Shown one piece after another: positions 53,727 to 55,590 of a stretch of DNA of 55,590 nucleotides (its first letter is position 1; each line of letters starts with the position of its first letter). The stretch lies in NCBI GenBank assembly GCA_021733985.1, contig JAIPJT010000014.1, forward strand, positions 1-55,590, written 5' to 3'. The translations under genes and the position numbers were made by a program. The DNA comes from Victivallales bacterium. Its GTDB lineage: Bacteria > Verrucomicrobiota > Lentisphaeria > Victivallales > GWF2-38-69. Below the pieces are notes generated by a model. That model was not told the DNA's origin. It saw only the letters and a program-made list of their open reading frames with translations, and made no database searches.

Positions 53727-54338
53727 ATGTTTAAAAATAAGTTAAATCTTCTTGTTGCAAGCAATAATAAAAAGAAAATTCAGGAATTAAAACAGATACT
53801 TAAGCCTCATCAAATAATTGTGCTTACTTCAGATGATATCGGTGGTATTCCTGAAGTCGAAGAAACCGGAAAATCTTTTGAAGAAAATGCCGCTCTTAAA
53901 GCTACTGAGATAGCAAAGCTCACAGGAAATTATGTTTTTGCCGATGATTCAGGGCTGGAAGTTGAAGCACTTAACAATGCTCCGGGAATTTATTCGGCGC
54001 GTTATGCCGGTAAAAATGCTTCGGACAGCGATAGAATTAACAAACTTTTAAATGAAATGGATAATTGCTGTAACAGGAAAGCACGTTTTGTATGTGTTAT
54101 TGCTATTTCAGATAAAACCGGGACTGCTAAAACTTTCAGAGGTGAGGTCTACGGAAAAATTCTGCATAATCCGCAGGGGAATTCCGGTTTCGGTTATGAT
54201 CCTGTATTTGTCCCGGACGGTTATCAAAAAACTTTTGCAGAACTGCCGCCTGAGGTAAAAAACAAAATAAGTCACAGAGCTAATGCACTAAAAAAGGCTT
54301 TGGATGAATTAATAAATGTAGCAGAAAGCAGAATTTAA
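53727..54338 (+). CDS. rdgB: dITP/XTP pyrophosphatase (RdgB/HAM1)
   Basis: A 203-residue house-cleaning NTPase that hydrolyses dITP, ITP and XTP to monophosphates. It has LLVASNNKKKIQEL at the N-terminus, FADDSGLEVEALNNAPGIYS, GFGYDPVF and SHRANALK, all catalytic or binding blocks. The ATG at 53727 has AAGGG eight bases upstream; a TTG at 53691 would add 12 residues and is less likely. It converges with the BASS gene; AGAATTT-TTT-AAATTCT with a following T-rich stretch (about 54419-54440) may terminate it. Confidence 0.95.
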   Translation: MFKNKLNLLVASNNKKKIQELKQILKPHQIIVLTSDDIGGIPEVEETGKSFEENAALKATEIAKLTGNYVFADDSGLEVEALNNAPGIYSARYAGKNASDSDRINKLLNEMDNCCNRKARFVCVIAISDKTGTAKTFRGEVYGKILHNPQGNSGFGYDPVFVPDGYQKTFAELPPEVKNKISHRANALKKALDELINVAESRI

Positions 54339-54463
54339 AATATTTAGAGCAGGAATATACACACATTAAAGGGTTTATATAAGTGGTTTCTTTCAAGAAA
54401 AGCTCACATTCGGTAACAGAATTTTTTAAATTCTTTAATTTTATTTGACTGCAGGAATTTCAT

Positions 54464-55321
54464 TCATCCCTTGTTTCTCCCTATCAGATAGATAAGGTAC
54501 AGGTTCTGAAATAAAATATAAGTTGCCGGCCCCAAAGCAACGAATGGATTAATATATGTTAAGCAAAACCATACCGAAAAGCCGTTATTTTTATGGCCCA
54601 TTGCCAAACTTGATTCTAAAGAATATTTTTCCCCGCCAATTAATTTTCCAATTAAAAAGCTTGCTATACATAGGGAAAAAACCAGAAAAACAAGCAGTGA
54701 AATCTCCAAATGTCCAATATTGCTGCTGTTTTTAAGAAAGTACACTGATTTAGACATACTTAGATACATCAGACAGATCCAGACATAAAAACTAATATTT
54801 ATTTTGTTAATAAACAGTACAGTCCACTTTGCATAACGCTTAAACAGCAGTGAGGCGATATACGGCAAAAAAAATGTAATTAAAGTAGACTTTAATACAG
54901 AAAAAACAGCCGGTGGAGAAAACTGAGAAGCTATGAAAGGCATCAGAAACGGTAAAATGAAAACTATAAAAACATTTGTTGCCAAGACATTTGAAGCAGC
55001 GTGCCCTTTACAACCTCCAAGAATATCTATCATAACAATCGATGCCAGAGCCGTCGGTGTAATAGCCACCATTAAGGTAGTTACAGCTAAATCCTTATGA
55101 AAAGTAAAAATAAGAGTGTATAATATAAAACCAAGAACAAACATCGAAAATAATATTAAAGATACTCTTTTAAAATCCGGTTTTCCTATTCTTCTGACTT
55201 TAAGGAATGCACAGAATAGCAGAATCATAAGCAAATATCTTATAAAAAAAGAAAAAAATGCACCGTAATCGAAAATTACGGCGATTATATATATTGTTAA
55301 AAGAGTTATTGCTTTTTTCAT
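54464..55321 (-). CDS. BASS-type (bile acid:sodium symporter-like) transporter
   Basis: A 285-residue inner-membrane protein with about nine to ten helices. The ESSLAMGHKNNGFSVWFC block near residue 235 and the paired-Ala/Pro segment TPTALASIVMIDILGG near 90 are typical of BASS and related carriers, which take up organic acids with sodium. The substrate is unknown. Start is ATG 55321. An inverted repeat TCTGTTA-TCTCC-TAACAGA (55364-55382) lies in the region upstream of its start. The protein is otherwise ordinary in length for the family. Confidence 0.82.
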   Translation of the reverse strand: MKKAITLLTIYIIAVIFDYGAFFSFFIRYLLMILLFCAFLKVRRIGKPDFKRVSLILFSMFVLGFILYTLIFTFHKDLAVTTLMVAITPTALASIVMIDILGGCKGHAASNVLATNVFIVFILPFLMPFIASQFSPPAVFSVLKSTLITFFLPYIASLLFKRYAKWTVLFINKINISFYVWICLMYLSMSKSVYFLKNSSNIGHLEISLLVFLVFSLCIASFLIGKLIGGEKYSLESSLAMGHKNNGFSVWFCLTYINPFVALGPATYILFQNLYLIYLIGRNKG

Positions 55322-55363
55322 AATATTTCACCGTATATAATGATTGATGTTTCATCAAAGTTG

Positions 55364-55382
55364 TCTGTTATCTCCTAACAGA
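55364..55382. promoter_or_regulatory. Inverted repeat upstream of the BASS transporter gene
   Basis: TCTGTTA and TAACAGA are perfect seven-base arms around TCTCC, 43 bases upstream of the transporter start. It may be an operator or a transcript end of the upstream gene. No T-run follows on the minus strand. The 55383-55499 stretch holds nothing else I can name. Confidence 0.4.
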
Positions 55383-55499
55383 TCTATAAATTTTATATTG
55401 TCATTTTAAAAATCATTTAGCGGATTTTACGACCTGAAATATAGAGTAACTCATTTATAAATAAGCATTTAAAGTAAAATAACTTTTAAATTTTCTTGT

Positions 55500-55590
55500 C
55501 TACGCTAATTTCACATCCAGCAGTTCGAGTATTTTTTTCTGTTCAGTATCAGGCATTGAAATATTTTTTTTAACAACAACACCATCTATA
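55500..55590 (-). CDS. 3' end of an unidentified gene (partial, runs off the window)
   Basis: Thirty codons open to the window edge, ending at a TAG at 55500-55502. The C-terminal part reads IDGVVVKKNISMPDTEQKKI, then LELLDVKLA. The Lys/Glu-rich tail fits many protein classes, and a transposase tail is one possibility I cannot support. Too little is present to name it. Confidence 0.4.
   Translation of the reverse strand, partial: IDGVVVKKNISMPDTEQKKILELLDVKLA

Noticed and set aside
55500-55590. Insertion sequence transposase tail at the window end
   Set aside because: Only 30 residues are visible and no catalytic motif or terminal inverted repeat can be seen.

Overview
The window is AT-rich bacterial chromosome from a Gram-negative organism. 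It carries an outer-membrane assembly gene (bamA), an LptF/LptG-type LPS exporter permease and lipoprotein signal peptides. There are no rRNA genes, no CRISPR array, no prophage and no complete insertion sequence. A protein of the exosortase-associated TIGR04073 type (35491-36018) and REP-like elements with a 'TAGGGCGCGATCTCCGAGCG' core are both things I associate with the PVC group (Lentisphaerota, Verrucomicrobiota, Kiritimatiellota) or deltaproteobacteria-like lineages. I lean to PVC, but the phylum is not proven by this sequence.

Layout. 1-655 is the 5' part of argG. 1004-5519 (minus strand) holds a phosphohexomutase, tRNA-Glu(UUC), the c-di-AMP cyclase gene cdaA, its partner cdaR and a universal stress protein; two nearly identical 85-bp repeats lie upstream of cdaA. 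5720-10420 (plus) encodes a secreted lysozyme-like protein, an HbpS/GlcG protein, a TrhA membrane protein, a 519-residue protein I do not recognise, and an L-Ala-D/L-Glu (dipeptide) epimerase. It converges on a complete oligopeptide transporter at 10417-17825 (minus) with two tandem binding proteins. Together these look like a peptidoglycan-peptide uptake and recycling locus.

17871-27100 (minus) is a housekeeping block in the order prs, rplY, pth, rpsF, ssb, rpsR, rplI, dnaB, bamA, lptF/G. 27158-36018 is mixed: an EEP-family phosphatase/nuclease, an XRE-cupin regulator, a ComEC-like protein with a degenerate tail, uridine kinase, a cupin, surE, an acyltransferase, truA and the TIGR04073 protein. 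36192-46550 holds trmB coupled to a GGDEF-EAL protein, an AsmA-like protein, an aspartate racemase family protein, a Cache-PAS histidine kinase with its NtrC-type sigma-54 activator, and a CNNM-type membrane protein. 46719-55590 holds uvrA, a radical SAM/SPASM protein behind a strong promoter with an operator-like palindrome, methylmalonyl-CoA decarboxylase, a Sel1-repeat protein, rdgB, a BASS-type transporter and the end of an unidentified gene.

The most unusual feature is the intergenic repeat landscape. Family R1 (about 175-185 bp, three full copies and one fragment) carries several palindromes and a 24-codon reading frame intact in two copies. Family R2 (85 bp, two copies plus a diverged one) is REP-like. 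Family R3 (two copies) and a recurring CACGAAAA/TTTTCGTG hairpin module often abut, and sometimes supply, the stop codons of genes such as dnaB, oppA1 and surE. No transposase for any of them is visible in the window.
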